Shown here one piece after another: positions 52,226-61,797 of a DNA stretch of 64,000 nt (positions are counted from its first letter, which is position 1; every line of letters starts with the position of its first letter). Position numbers and translations under genes: made by a program. The DNA is from Planotetraspora mira (GTDB lineage Bacteria > Actinomycetota > Actinomycetes > Streptosporangiales > Streptosporangiaceae): the NCBI RefSeq assembly GCF_016863275.1, contig NZ_BOOO01000019.1, positions 186,001 to 250,000 on the forward strand, written 5' to 3'. The notes below the pieces were generated by a model. It did not search any database. It was not told the origin of the DNA and worked only from the letters and a program-made list of their open reading frames with translations.

Positions 52226-55200
52226 TCAGTGGCGGGGACGGGACTGGAGGAGACGGTCACCGGGGTTGCACAGCTCCCCGGTGAAGAACGTGCTGCCGGG
52301 CACGCACCGCCACATGCTCGGATTGGTGTAGCTGGGGGCGAGGCGGACGTTCGTCGCCTGCTCCAGGGCGTAACCGTCGGCGAGGAGGGTCGCCTCGCTG
52401 AAGGCCGTGCCGACGAGGGTGACGCCGATCGGGTTGTGGCCTGCGGAGCTGGCGGTGGCGCCGTACCCAGCGGGGATCGTCAGCGCCGGATAGCCCGCTC
52501 GGTCGGCGTACCCGACGAGAGCACTGCCGCTCGGCGCCATGACGGCGTCGAAGTCGTCCGACGTGTCGCCGGGCGTTCCGTTGGTGAGGATGCCGTCGAT
52601 CAGCGCCCGGGTGGACGTCTTGCCCGCCTCCAGGTCGGCCTCGTACGCCGCGCGGGTGGCGGGGTCGGACAGGTCGACGGCCTGGGCGGCGAGTAGCTGA
52701 CCCTGTTGGTACTTCAGTCCCTCCACGGGGTGGGCCTCGTTGTAGCCGATGACGGCCTGCAGCGACCGGGCTCCGGGACCCCGCCGGATGCCCGACAGGT
52801 AGGAGTTCAGGTCGCGCTTGAACTCGCTCGGCACGACACTCGCCGGGTCGGGGGTCGGCGTGCCGATCGTCACCTGGGTGGTCGTGGCGCCGAGCGCCTG
52901 CAGTGCCGTCACCGTCGCGGGGTACGGCGCGGCCGTGCCCGCCACGACGGCGATCCTCTTGCCCTGAAGGGCGGTCGTGGACAGACCCGCGGTGTAGTTC
53001 CTGACGGGCGCGCCCGCCGTCGCCGGATCGGCCCGGTCGGGACCGGCGATCGCCGTGAGCGCGGTCGCCGCGTCGTACACCGTGCGGGTGATCGGCCCCG
53101 GCGCGTCCTGCGATCGGGCGACCGGCAGGACGCCGGTGCGGCTGACCAGGCCGACCGTCGGCTTCAGCCCGACGACGCCTGCCGCGTCGGCAGGAGCCAC
53201 CAGTTGGGCCGAGTCGGTGGACGTCTCCATTCCGATGGTGAACGCCGCCAGCCCGGAGGCCGTCGCCGCCGCCGAACCGCCGGACGAACCGGCCGGGGTC
53301 TTGTCGGTGTCGGACGGCAGGAGCACCTGACCGGCGAGCGAGGAGTACCCCTTCGGCATGTTCGCGTCGAAGACGCCGTTCAGCTCGGAGACGTTCGTCT
53401 TGCCGAGGATGATCGCCCCGGCGGCCTTGAGCTTGGCCACGACCGTCGAGTCGCGGCCGGGCTCGAGGTCCTGCAGGGCGATCGAGCCGCCTGTGGTCGC
53501 CAGCGAGTCCACGTCGAACCCGTCGTTGAGCAGCACGGGCAGGCCGTACAGAGGCCCGCGCGGCGGCTTGTGCCCCTTCTTGTCCTTCCTGTCCTGGTCT
53601 CGCTCCCGGTCGAGGGCGCGGGCCTCCTTGACGGCGTCGGTGTTGATCGTGCGGACCGCCTGGGTGGCCGGCCCCTCGGCGTTCGTCAGCGCGATCCGGT
53701 AGAGGTAGGCCTTGACGAGCTCCTCCGAGGTCAGCGTGCCGGCGGCGAGCCGGGCGCCGAGGCTCTGCGCCGACTCCGTCTCCAGCGAGAACGGCAACGG
53801 CCTGGGGGCGTTGCCGAGCATCCGCATGATGGTGTCGTAGTCGGGGTTGCAGTGCCCGCGAGCGGCGAAGGGCTCCGCCGGGACCGTCTTCGCGCAGCGG
53901 TACATGCTCGGGTTCACCGAACCGGCCGTCTGGCGCAGCCGGGTGGCCTGCTCGATGACGTATCCGACGCCGATCAGGTTGTACTCGTCGTAGGCGTTGC
54001 CGTGGACCTGCACGTTGACCGCGCGGCGCGTCGTGGCGGCGTACCCCATGGGGATCGTCATCGAGGGGTAGCCGGCCTGAGGCCCGTTCGGAACGCTGCC
54101 GAGGATCGCGATCACGGGGTCGGCGGGCTTGGCCGGGTCGGAATCGGTGTAGGTCATCATGTCGTCGATGGCCTTGTGCCAGGCGGCCTTGCGGATGGGC
54201 AGGTTCGCCCGATACGCGATCTCGTTGGCACCACCGGGGGTGATGTCGGCGGCCGCCGCGCTGAGGTGGCTGTTGTTGCCGTATTTCAGTGCTTGCTGGG
54301 CGTTGGCCTGGTTGTCGGCCACCTCCTGGACCAGCGACGTGATCGGCGCCTTCGGGCCGAGCCGGTTGTAGTACTCATCGATCGTCTTGTGCTGCTCGTA
54401 CCCGCTGGGCAGGCTCGGGAGCGTGCCCACGGACACCGTCGGCCGCGGCACCATGATCGCGCCTGCGGCGGTCAGCGCGTCGTACGCGGTCTTGAGCGGG
54501 CTGCCGTCGGTGAGCGTGCCGTTGTAGCCGATCTTCTTGCCCTTCACGAAGTCGACGTTCAGGGCCGCCATGTAGTTCGGCAGCTTCGCGGGCGGCGTGG
54601 GGATGACGCCGGTGGCGAGGTAGTCGGGTCCGAAGATCGCACGGTACTCCGCGTCGCCGTCCGGATCGGGTCCGGCGATCGAGGCGAGCGTCATCGCCGC
54701 GTCCGACACACTGCGGACCATCGGTCCCGCCGTGTCCTGCGACGCGCTGATCGGCGCGATGCCGTACCCCGGCACGAGCCCGACGGTCGGCCGCAGCCCG
54801 ACGAGGCTCTGCGTGCTCGACGGGCTGATGATCGAGCCCGACGTCTCCGTGCCGATCCCCAATGTGGCCATCGCCGCCGCCATGGCCGCGCCGGTTCCCG
54901 ACGACGAACCGCTGGGGTTCTGGTCGGCGTCGATGCCGTTGAGCACCTGGCCGGTGAGGTTGCTGAAACCGGACGGCTGGCTGCCGAAGCTGTTGGCGAA
55001 CTCCGAGAGCCCGACCTTGCCGAGGATCACGACCCCGCGCTCGCGCAGCTTCTTGGTGATGCCCGCGTCCGTCGCCGGATACGAGTCACGCAGCGAGTAG
55101 TTGCCGGCCGAGGTGTACATGCCCTTCACATCGACGAGATCCTTCAGAAGGATCGGCAGCCCGTGCGCGGGGCCGAGGACCTGCCCCTTCGCCCGCTGCC

Positions 55201-55486
55201 GGTCGGCCAGCGCCGCTTCCTTCAGCGCGTCCTCGTTGAGCTGCGTCACGGCGTTGAGGCCTGGTCCGCGCTTGTTCAGTGCCTCGATGCGGTCGATGTA
55301 CGCCTGGGTGAGCTCGACGGAGGTGAGCCGCCCCTTCGCCATCATGGCCTCGGCCTGGGCGCCGGTGAGCGTTTCCAGGTCGAGTACGGGAGGCCGGCGG
55401 GTGTGGGCCGAGGCGGTCGTCGGCGCGAGCGGGATGGCGAGAGAGAGGGTGAGGAGTGCTGCCAGGGTGAAGCGGAGTTTGCGCAC
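52226..55486 (-). CDS. Secreted tandem-domain amidase, second domain degenerate
   Basis: A 1086-residue exported protein. Residues 1-28 form a signal peptide (cleavage after ASA). Two amidase-signature domains follow (about 35-540 and 545-1080). The first has a full Ser-cisSer-Lys triad: LLKD (Lys115), SGSSSG (Ser194) and TETSGSI (Ser218). In the second, LLKD is replaced by LLND (codon 53525-53527), and TDTGGSI-type sequence by METSTDSA, so it is probably inactive. Each domain ends in a similar SMWRC/SMYRC block with paired Cys, showing an internal duplication. Such enzymes hydrolyse amides or peptides outside the cell. GTG 55486 is 6 nt after AAGGAG. Confidence 0.88.
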   Translation of the reverse strand: MRKLRFTLAALLTLSLAIPLAPTTASAHTRRPPVLDLETLTGAQAEAMMAKGRLTSVELTQAYIDRIEALNKRGPGLNAVTQLNEDALKEAALADRQRAKGQVLGPAHGLPILLKDLVDVKGMYTSAGNYSLRDSYPATDAGITKKLRERGVVILGKVGLSEFANSFGSQPSGFSNLTGQVLNGIDADQNPSGSSSGTGAAMAAAMATLGIGTETSGSIISPSSTQSLVGLRPTVGLVPGYGIAPISASQDTAGPMVRSVSDAAMTLASIAGPDPDGDAEYRAIFGPDYLATGVIPTPPAKLPNYMAALNVDFVKGKKIGYNGTLTDGSPLKTAYDALTAAGAIMVPRPTVSVGTLPSLPSGYEQHKTIDEYYNRLGPKAPITSLVQEVADNQANAQQALKYGNNSHLSAAAADITPGGANEIAYRANLPIRKAAWHKAIDDMMTYTDSDPAKPADPVIAILGSVPNGPQAGYPSMTIPMGYAATTRRAVNVQVHGNAYDEYNLIGVGYVIEQATRLRQTAGSVNPSMYRCAKTVPAEPFAARGHCNPDYDTIMRMLGNAPRPLPFSLETESAQSLGARLAAGTLTSEELVKAYLYRIALTNAEGPATQAVRTINTDAVKEARALDRERDQDRKDKKGHKPPRGPLYGLPVLLNDGFDVDSLATTGGSIALQDLEPGRDSTVVAKLKAAGAIILGKTNVSELNGVFDANMPKGYSSLAGQVLLPSDTDKTPAGSSGGSAAATASGLAAFTIGMETSTDSAQLVAPADAAGVVGLKPTVGLVSRTGVLPVARSQDAPGPITRTVYDAATALTAIAGPDRADPATAGAPVRNYTAGLSTTALQGKRIAVVAGTAAPYPATVTALQALGATTTQVTIGTPTPDPASVVPSEFKRDLNSYLSGIRRGPGARSLQAVIGYNEAHPVEGLKYQQGQLLAAQAVDLSDPATRAAYEADLEAGKTSTRALIDGILTNGTPGDTSDDFDAVMAPSGSALVGYADRAGYPALTIPAGYGATASSAGHNPIGVTLVGTAFSEATLLADGYALEQATNVRLAPSYTNPSMWRCVPGSTFFTGELCNPGDRLLQSRPRH

Positions 55487-55629
55487 CACGTGCTCCTTGA
55501 GGGGTGATGCCCGCGACCGTATAGACGATCAGTTACGGCCAGATGTCCGGGATGTTCCCGTCCGGATAGCGAAGATCATGGGTCCGAATCCTGATATGTG
55601 ACCCGATGGATCATCGTGGCCGCTGACAA

Positions 55630-55658
55630 ATTAGACAAACTTCGGCTTGCTGTCTAAT
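55630..55658. promoter_or_regulatory. TetR operator overlapping promoter
   Basis: ATTAGACA (55630-55637) and TGTCTAAT (55651-55658) are perfect 8-bp inverted arms with a 13-nt centre. TTAGAC and TCTAAT inside the arms, 16 nt apart, are plausible -35 and -10 elements, so a bound dimer would block RNA polymerase. The site lies just upstream of the TetR gene. Confidence 0.65.
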
Positions 55659-55682
55659 GTGTCAGGAGTGAGCAGTTCGGAG

Positions 55683-56252
55683 ATGGAGAACGACGACCCC
55701 AAGCGCGGCGCCGTCCTCACGGCCGCCCTCGGCCTGTTCGGGCGGTACGGGTTCCAGAAGACGTCGATGGAGGAGGTCGCCAAGGCGGCGGGCATCTCCC
55801 GGCCGGGCCTCTACCTGCTGTTCCCGAACAAGGAACAGCTGTATCGCGCCACGATGCAGGGCGTCATGGAACGGGCGCAGCAGGCCATGGAAGTATCCTT
55901 CGCCGACGAGTCACTGGGCTTCGAGGAGCGGATCGTCACGGCACTGGACGCGCTGATGGGCCAGTACGTCGAGACCCAGGTGGCCAGGGACCTCAGCGAA
56001 CTGCTGGAGAACAGTGAGCCGCAGCTCGGCTCGATGTTCCATGACTACCAGGAGAAGGCCAGGGCGACCATCAGCGCGCAGGTCGGCTCACTCGCCCCGC
56101 CGGGCGTCCTCACCGGGGACCTGGGTGCGGACGACGTCATGGACGTCCTGTTCTCCGCCGCCCTGACCTGGAAGCAGACGGCGGCCACCCGCGCCGAGTT
56201 CCGCGACAGGACCAGGCGCGCTGTTCGGCTGATCTGCCGCACCGCGGACTGA
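55683..56252 (+). CDS. TetR-family transcriptional regulator
   Basis: A 189-residue regulator. The N-terminal HTH is clear (FQKTSMEEVAKAAGISRPGLYLLFPNKEQLY in two overlapping parts; recognition helix about residues 35-44). The C-terminal ligand domain is unclassified. ATG 55683 gives the usual length; GTG 55668 in the same frame lies close to the expected transcript start and could be used without a leader. The palindrome upstream suggests autorepression, and the SDR gene 103 nt downstream is the natural second target. Confidence 0.88.
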   Translation: MENDDPKRGAVLTAALGLFGRYGFQKTSMEEVAKAAGISRPGLYLLFPNKEQLYRATMQGVMERAQQAMEVSFADESLGFEERIVTALDALMGQYVETQVARDLSELLENSEPQLGSMFHDYQEKARATISAQVGSLAPPGVLTGDLGADDVMDVLFSAALTWKQTAATRAEFRDRTRRAVRLICRTAD

Positions 56253-56355
56253 GCTCGCCACAAGCCGACCTCACGCCACGAACGACCCCACGCCGCGGGC
56301 CGACCTCACACCCCCGCGGCGCTTTCACCGACACATCGACCCACGGAGTACAGCC

Positions 56356-57315
56356 ATGCCCGAAATCACGACCCCCTTCGACGCGAAGTCGACCGCCGCC
56401 GAGGTGATCGCCGGTGTCGACCTGACCGGCAAGCGCGCCGTCGTCACCGGCGGCACGTCCGGGATCGGCCTGGAGACCGCCCGCGCGCTGGCCTCAGCGG
56501 GCGCGCAGGTGACCCTGCCCGCCCGCGACACCGACGCCGGCGAGCGCGCGGCCGCCGACATCCGATCGGCGACGGGCCGCGACGACGTCCGCGTCGTCCC
56601 CCTCGACCTGCTGGAACGTTCCACCATCGACGCGTTCGTCGCCGGTTGGAACGGCCCCCTGCACATCCTGGTCAACAACGCCGGTGTGATGGCCCTGCCC
56701 GAGCGGACCACGACCCGGGAAGGCTGGGAAACGCAGTTCGCCACCAACCACCTCGGCCCCGCCGCCCTGACGCTGGGCCTGCATGGAGCGCTCGCCGCCG
56801 CGCGGGGTGCCCGGGTCGTCGCCGTCAGCTCCTCCGCCCATCTGATGTCCCCCGTCGTCTTCGACGACATCCACTTCACGTCCCGGCCCTACGAAGCCTG
56901 GTCCGCCTATGGCCAGTCGAAGACGGCGACCATCCTGTTCACCGTCGCCATGGCCGGGAGGTGGGCCGCCGACGGCATCACCGCCAACGCGCTCCACCCC
57001 GGCGGCATCATGACCAACCTTCAGCGCCATCTGGACGACGCCCAGTTGCGCTACGTGGGCGCGATGGACGAGCAGGGCCGCCTCCTCGACGTGCCTCCGG
57101 GCTGGAAGACCCCGCAGGAGGGCGCGGCCACCTCCGTCCTGCTGGCCGCCTCCCCCCACGTCCAGGGAGTGACCGGACGTTACTTCGAGGACTGCAACGA
57201 GGCCGTCGTCGTCACCGGAACGGGTGACGGCCTGCGCGGAGTCGCCCCCTACGCGCTCGACGCGGACGGCGCCGACCGCCTCTGGGACGAGACGATCCGG
57301 CTCCTCCGGCGCTGA
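56356..57315 (+). CDS. Short-chain dehydrogenase/reductase (retinol-dehydrogenase-like)
   Basis: A 319-residue SDR. It has the NADP motif TGGTSGIG (about 31-38), NNAG, catalytic Ser in AVSSSAHL and YGQSK. The longer C-terminus with PGWKTPQEGAATSVLLAASP is typical of retinol-dehydrogenase/WW-oxidoreductase-like bacterial SDRs. The gene follows the TetR regulator in the same direction and is probably induced by the compound that it reduces or oxidises. Substrate unknown. Confidence 0.9.
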   Translation: MPEITTPFDAKSTAAEVIAGVDLTGKRAVVTGGTSGIGLETARALASAGAQVTLPARDTDAGERAAADIRSATGRDDVRVVPLDLLERSTIDAFVAGWNGPLHILVNNAGVMALPERTTTREGWETQFATNHLGPAALTLGLHGALAAARGARVVAVSSSAHLMSPVVFDDIHFTSRPYEAWSAYGQSKTATILFTVAMAGRWAADGITANALHPGGIMTNLQRHLDDAQLRYVGAMDEQGRLLDVPPGWKTPQEGAATSVLLAASPHVQGVTGRYFEDCNEAVVVTGTGDGLRGVAPYALDADGADRLWDETIRLLRR

Positions 57316-57801
57316 AGCCACCTCGCAGAGGAGATCTCCGCCCAGGTCGGAACGGGCCAGGGTGAGCTCCTGGGCCAGAAGACGGGCGGTGCCCGCGACC
57401 GCGTGGACGTCCACCGGCGTCTCGTAGGCCATGCGCCGAGGAACCCGCTGTACTCGAGCAGGACCACCAGGCGGTCCTCGGCGTCGCGGCCGCTCGCCGC
57501 TGTTCGTACTCCTCGGCGAGCCGTGCGAATCGTGCGTCGAGGTCGGAAGGTCGATCACGCGTCCGAGGGGTACGTCTCCGGCCCCTGCGGCATGCCGGGC
57601 GAGACCTCCGTGCTGTAGAAATGAAGCCCGGCGAACCGAGAGTTCGGCGCGGCACCAGAACCCCCCGCCATCTGTGCACGGTGCACACATACCGGCTCCG
57701 GGCTGTGCCGATCGCATCGTGACGAGGACTGGGCCTGTTCCTACGCTCAGGGCACCACCCGCGGCCCGGCCCAGCGCTCTTCGCCCCCCTCGGAGGCAAT
57801 G
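57316..57801. other. 486-bp interval with possible decayed coding sequence
   Basis: No intact gene. On the reverse strand three frames contain protein-like pieces that could once have been one frame: SRFAGLHFYSTEVSPGMPQ near 57600, LDARFARLAEEYEQRRAA near 57510 and AYETPVDVHAVAGTARLLAQ near 57400. They read in order but in different frames. No domain was recognised, so decay is a guess. The 3' part holds the promoter of the NCS1 permease gene, with GGAGG at 57792-57796. Confidence 0.3.
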
Positions 57802-59148
57802 ATGGCTTCTTCTCTCGGCACCGACGACTACGCGATATCCCGAGTCCCCGCCCGCGCCCGATACTCCTGGGTGTCGGTCGCGGTCCAGCGGTTCGGGCAG
57901 ATCTCCGCCCTCAGCCAGTTCCTGTTAGGAGCGACCCTCGGCTTCGGGATGAGCTTCTGGAGCGCGTTCTGGGCGATCACGCTCGGCGCGGTCATCCTCG
58001 AACTGGTGGCCATCGCGCTGGGCGTCATCGGCATGCGTGAAGGGCTGACGACCTCCATGCTCGCCCGGTGGTGCGGCTTCGGCCAGGCCGGGTCCGCGCT
58101 GATCGGCCTGGCCATCGGGATCAGCCTCGTCGGCTGGTTCGGCATCCAGTCCGGGGTGTCGGCAGAGGGTCTGCACCAACTGCTTCCCGGGCTGCCCGTG
58201 TGGGCCTGGTCCCTGTTGTTCGGGCTCGCGGTCACGGCCATCGTCGTCAAGGGCTTCCACTCGATGGCGTGGACCGCCTACCTCACCGTGCCCGCGTTCA
58301 TCCTGCTGGTCGCCTGGTCGGTGGGGAGCGAACTGTCCCATCGCTCGCTGTCCGAACTGGCCGCGGCGGCCCCCGCCGGCCCTTCGCTGTCGCTGCTGCA
58401 GGGCACCACGCTGGTCGCCGGCGGGTTCATCGTGGGGGCCGTGATCACTCCGGACATGACCCGGTTCAACCGGTCGGTCGGCGACGTGGTCAAGCAGACC
58501 CTGCTGGGGATCACCCTCGGCGAGTACGTGATCGGGCTGGTCGGCGTGCTGCTGGCGCACGCGATCAAGTCGGCGGACATCATCACGATCATCACCTCCA
58601 CCGTGGGCTGGGTCGGCGTGCTGGTCATCGTCGTCGGAACACTGAAGATCAACGACTGGAACCTGTACTCCTCCGGGCTCGGCCTGGTGAACTTCGTCGG
58701 CACGGTCTTCGGCCGGCAGGTCAACCGCGCGGTGGTGACCCTGCTCATCGGCCTGGTCGGCAGCGTGCTGGCCGCGGCGGGCATCCTCAACAGCTTCACC
58801 GACTTCCTCACGGTGCTGGGCGTGGCGTTCCCCCCGATCGCAGGCATCATGATCGCCGAATACTTCGTGGTTCGGACCTGGCGGCGCGACCTGGACAGCG
58901 GCAAGGCCGCGGACGGAGTCCCGCCCGAGGCGCCCCGCTGGGTGCCGGCGACCCTCGTGATCTGGCTCGTCGCGGGCCTGATCGGGAAGTTCGTGACATG
59001 GGGCCTGCCCAGCATCAACTCACTGGTCGTCGCGTTCGTGCTGTACGCCGTCGTGGGCCGGCTCGGCCTGATTCGGGGATACGGCATCGCGCGCACCGAG
59101 ACGGCGGACGGCCAGACGGCCGCCGCGTCCGCACCCTCGGCCGCCTGA
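57802..59148 (+). CDS. NCS1/CodB-type permease
   Basis: A 448-residue permease with about twelve membrane segments. It matches the cytosine permease-like NCS1 group: SVAVQRFGQISALSQFLLGATLGFG in TM1 (in part), GWFGIQSG in TM3 and DMTRFNR in TM6. NCS1 proteins import cytosine, allantoin or hydantoins with H+ or Na+. GGAGG lies 5 nt before ATG 57802; ATG 57799 is too close. First gene of the operon with a hydantoinase and three DUF917 genes, so a hydantoin-like ring compound is the likely cargo. Confidence 0.9.
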   Translation: MASSLGTDDYAISRVPARARYSWVSVAVQRFGQISALSQFLLGATLGFGMSFWSAFWAITLGAVILELVAIALGVIGMREGLTTSMLARWCGFGQAGSALIGLAIGISLVGWFGIQSGVSAEGLHQLLPGLPVWAWSLLFGLAVTAIVVKGFHSMAWTAYLTVPAFILLVAWSVGSELSHRSLSELAAAAPAGPSLSLLQGTTLVAGGFIVGAVITPDMTRFNRSVGDVVKQTLLGITLGEYVIGLVGVLLAHAIKSADIITIITSTVGWVGVLVIVVGTLKINDWNLYSSGLGLVNFVGTVFGRQVNRAVVTLLIGLVGSVLAAAGILNSFTDFLTVLGVAFPPIAGIMIAEYFVVRTWRRDLDSGKAADGVPPEAPRWVPATLVIWLVAGLIGKFVTWGLPSINSLVVAFVLYAVVGRLGLIRGYGIARTETADGQTAAASAPSAA

Positions 59149-59159
59149 AAGGACCTGTA

Positions 59160-60716
59160 ATGCGGATCGGAATCGACGTCGGCGGGACCAACACCGACGC
59201 CGTGCTCATGGACGGGCAGAGCGTCCTGGCCGCGGTCAAGACCGCGACCACGCGTGACGTGACCAGCGGCATCAACACCGCGCTCGCCGAGCTGAAGCGC
59301 CAGCGGGCCTTCGACCCACTGGCGGTGAACGCGGTGATGATCGGCACGACGCACTTCATCAACGCGCTGGTCGAGGCCGACCGGCTGGCGCCGACCGCCG
59401 CGGTGCGGCTCGGGCTGCCCGCCACCGCGTCGTTGCCGCCCATGGTCGACTGGCCCGATCGGCTGGTGAACGCCATCGCGGGCCGGGCCTACCTCTGCCA
59501 CGGGGGGCACGAGTTCGACGGGCGTCACATCGCCGAACTGCGCGAGGACGAGATCCTGCGGGTGGCGGAAGAGCTGCACCGGCACGAGATCCGCAGTGTG
59601 GCCATCTCGAGTGTGTTCTCCCCGGTCAACGCCGAGTTCGAGCAGCGCGCCGCCGACATCCTCACCGGGCAGCTGCCCGCGATCGCCGTCTCGCTGTCAT
59701 CGGAGATCGGCCGGATGGGGCTGCTGGAACGGGAGAACGCCACCATCATCAACGCCTCGCTGCGCGAGCTCGCGACCCAGATCGTCGACGGGCTCTCCCA
59801 GTCCCTCGAAGGCGCGGGCATCAGCGCACCGCTGTATCTCAGTCAGAACGACGGCACGTTGATGGACGTCGACTTCGCCCGCCGCTACCCGGTCGCCACC
59901 TTCGCCTCGGGTCCGACCAACTCGATGCGCGGCGCCGCGTTCCTGTCCGGTGTCGAATCGTGCGCGGTCGTGGACGTGGGCGGCACGACGAGCGACATCG
60001 GCGTGCTGCAGCACGGCTTCCCGCGGGAGGCCACCACCGAGGTGAGCGTCGCCGGGATCCGCACCAACTTCCGAATGCCCGACGTGCTCAGCCTCGGCAT
60101 CGGCGGGGGCAGCCGGATCCGCGGCGACGGCGGGGTGACGGTGGGGCCGGACTCGGTCGGCTACCGCCTCGCCGACGAGGCGCTGGTGTTCGGCGGGGCC
60201 ACCCTCACCGCCACCGACGTCGCGGTGGCGGCGGGTCGCGCCGTGATCGGCGACCCCGGCCTCGTGAAGGAACTGGACCGGTCGCTGGTGCAGGCGGCGC
60301 TGCTCCGGATCGGCCGCGACATCGGCGACGCCATCGAGCGCATCCGCACGTCCCCCGAGCCGCTTCCCGTGGTCGCGGTCGGCGGCGGGTCGATCCTGCT
60401 CCCGGACGAGATCGGCGACTCCGGGCCGGTGCACCGGCCCGAGCACTTCGCCGTGGCCAACGCCATCGGCGCCGCCATCGCCCAGATCGGCGGAGAGGTC
60501 GACCGGATCTTCCCGGTGGAACCCGGCCAACGGCAGGCGGTGCTGGACGACGCCAAACAGGAGGCGGTCGACAAGGCGATCGCCTCGGGAGCCAAGCCCG
60601 GCAGTGTCCGGGTCGTCGAAGTGGACGAGGTGCCCCTGGCGTACCTGCCGGGAAACGCGACCCGGATCCGCGTCAAGGCGGTCGGCGACCTGCAACTGGA
60701 GGCGGGTCGTGGCTGA
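59160..60716 (+). CDS. Hydantoinase/oxoprolinase family protein (HyuA-like)
   Basis: A 518-residue ATP-grasping acetate-kinase/HSP70-fold enzyme. It has IGIDVGGTNTDAVLM at the start, DVGGTTSDIGVL near residue 278 and GIGGGSRI. It corresponds to the HyuA half of oxoprolinase and N-methylhydantoinase but is short and lacks the long C-terminal domain, as do members found beside DUF917. It probably opens a hydantoin-type ring with ATP. AAAGGA precedes ATG 59160; the longer frame upstream lies over the permease gene. The stop overlaps the next start by 8 bp. Confidence 0.9.
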   Translation: MRIGIDVGGTNTDAVLMDGQSVLAAVKTATTRDVTSGINTALAELKRQRAFDPLAVNAVMIGTTHFINALVEADRLAPTAAVRLGLPATASLPPMVDWPDRLVNAIAGRAYLCHGGHEFDGRHIAELREDEILRVAEELHRHEIRSVAISSVFSPVNAEFEQRAADILTGQLPAIAVSLSSEIGRMGLLERENATIINASLRELATQIVDGLSQSLEGAGISAPLYLSQNDGTLMDVDFARRYPVATFASGPTNSMRGAAFLSGVESCAVVDVGGTTSDIGVLQHGFPREATTEVSVAGIRTNFRMPDVLSLGIGGGSRIRGDGGVTVGPDSVGYRLADEALVFGGATLTATDVAVAAGRAVIGDPGLVKELDRSLVQAALLRIGRDIGDAIERIRTSPEPLPVVAVGGGSILLPDEIGDSGPVHRPEHFAVANAIGAAIAQIGGEVDRIFPVEPGQRQAVLDDAKQEAVDKAIASGAKPGSVRVVEVDEVPLAYLPGNATRIRVKAVGDLQLEAGRG

Positions 60717-61797
60717 GCGGCTCATCACCGGTCCGGACCTGGACGACATCGCGGTCGGCGCGGCCATTCTCGGCACCGGCGGCGGCGGGGATCCCCACAT
60801 CGGCCGGTTGCTCGCGCACGCGGCCGTCCGCGCCGACGGCCCGGCCCGGCTCATCCCCCTGGAGGACGTCCCGGACGACGCGGTCGCCGTGGTGGTCGCC
60901 ATGATGGGCGCACCCACGGTGATGCTGGAGAAGGTGCCCTCGACCGAACAGGCGAAGCTCGCGGTCCAGGCCCTCGCCTCCTATCTGGGCAAGTCCCCCA
61001 CTCATCTGGTGTGCGCGGAGGCCGGCGGCGTCAACGCCCTCGTGCCGGTCGTCGCCGCCGCCCAGCTGGGGCTCCCCCTGATCGACGCCGACGGCATGGG
61101 ACGGGCCTTCCCCGAGCTGCAGATGGTGATGCCCACGTTGTACGGCCTCGGCGCCACCCCGATGTCGATCGCCGACGAGAAGGGCAACCGCGGGATCTTC
61201 GACACCGTGGACAACCACTGGGCGGAACGGCTCGCCCGCTCCGCCACGATCGACATGGGCTGCTCCGCGATGATCAGCCTCTTCCCGATGACCGGGGCGC
61301 AGGCCCGCGAGGCGCTCGTCCCGGGCACCCTGTCCCTCTGCGGCGAACTGGGCCGGCTGGTGCGCGAGGCACGCGCCGCACACCAGGACCCGGTCGCGGC
61401 CGTCGTCGACCGGCTGGACGGGGCCGAGCTGTTCAGCGGCAAGGTCGTGGACGTCAGCAGGCGGACCGAGGGCGGATTCGCGCGCGGCGAGGCGACGCTG
61501 GAGGGGCTGGACGGCAGGTCCGGCGAGCGGTTCCTCCTGCGATTCCAGAACGAGCACCTCGTCGCCGTCAGGGACGGCGTCGTCGTGGCCACCGTCCCCG
61601 ACCTGATCTGCGTGCTCGACGCCGAGGTGGGCACCGCCGTCACCACCGAGACGCTCCGGTACGGCCAGCGGGTGCGGGTCATCGCGGCGCCGTGCGACCC
61701 CCGATGGCACACCCCCGAAGGACTGGAGCTCGTCGGGCCCCGGTACTTCGGCTACGACCACGACACCGTCCGTGTCGGCTCTGGAGCGCTCACGTGA
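60709..61797 (+). CDS. DUF917 (S-Me-THD-like) protein 1
   Basis: A 362-residue protein. The family start is AAILGTGGGGDPHIGRLL (about 17-34), then DADGMGRAFPELQM and FSGKVVDVSRRTEGGFARG. DUF917 proteins occur beside hydantoinases and NCS1 permeases; recent family naming, as I recall it, links them to S-methyl-thiohydantoin desulfurase. GTG 60709 is 6 nt after GGAGG and overlaps the HyuA-like stop. It forms a pair with the next gene and may act as a heteromer with it. Confidence 0.88.
   Translation: MAERLITGPDLDDIAVGAAILGTGGGGDPHIGRLLAHAAVRADGPARLIPLEDVPDDAVAVVVAMMGAPTVMLEKVPSTEQAKLAVQALASYLGKSPTHLVCAEAGGVNALVPVVAAAQLGLPLIDADGMGRAFPELQMVMPTLYGLGATPMSIADEKGNRGIFDTVDNHWAERLARSATIDMGCSAMISLFPMTGAQAREALVPGTLSLCGELGRLVREARAAHQDPVAAVVDRLDGAELFSGKVVDVSRRTEGGFARGEATLEGLDGRSGERFLLRFQNEHLVAVRDGVVVATVPDLICVLDAEVGTAVTTETLRYGQRVRVIAAPCDPRWHTPEGLELVGPRYFGYDHDTVRVGSGALT

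Noticed and set aside
52706-55507. 933-codon open frame on the + strand
   Set aside because: Antisense to the tandem amidase; low-complexity Arg/Val/Asp product with no recognisable fold.
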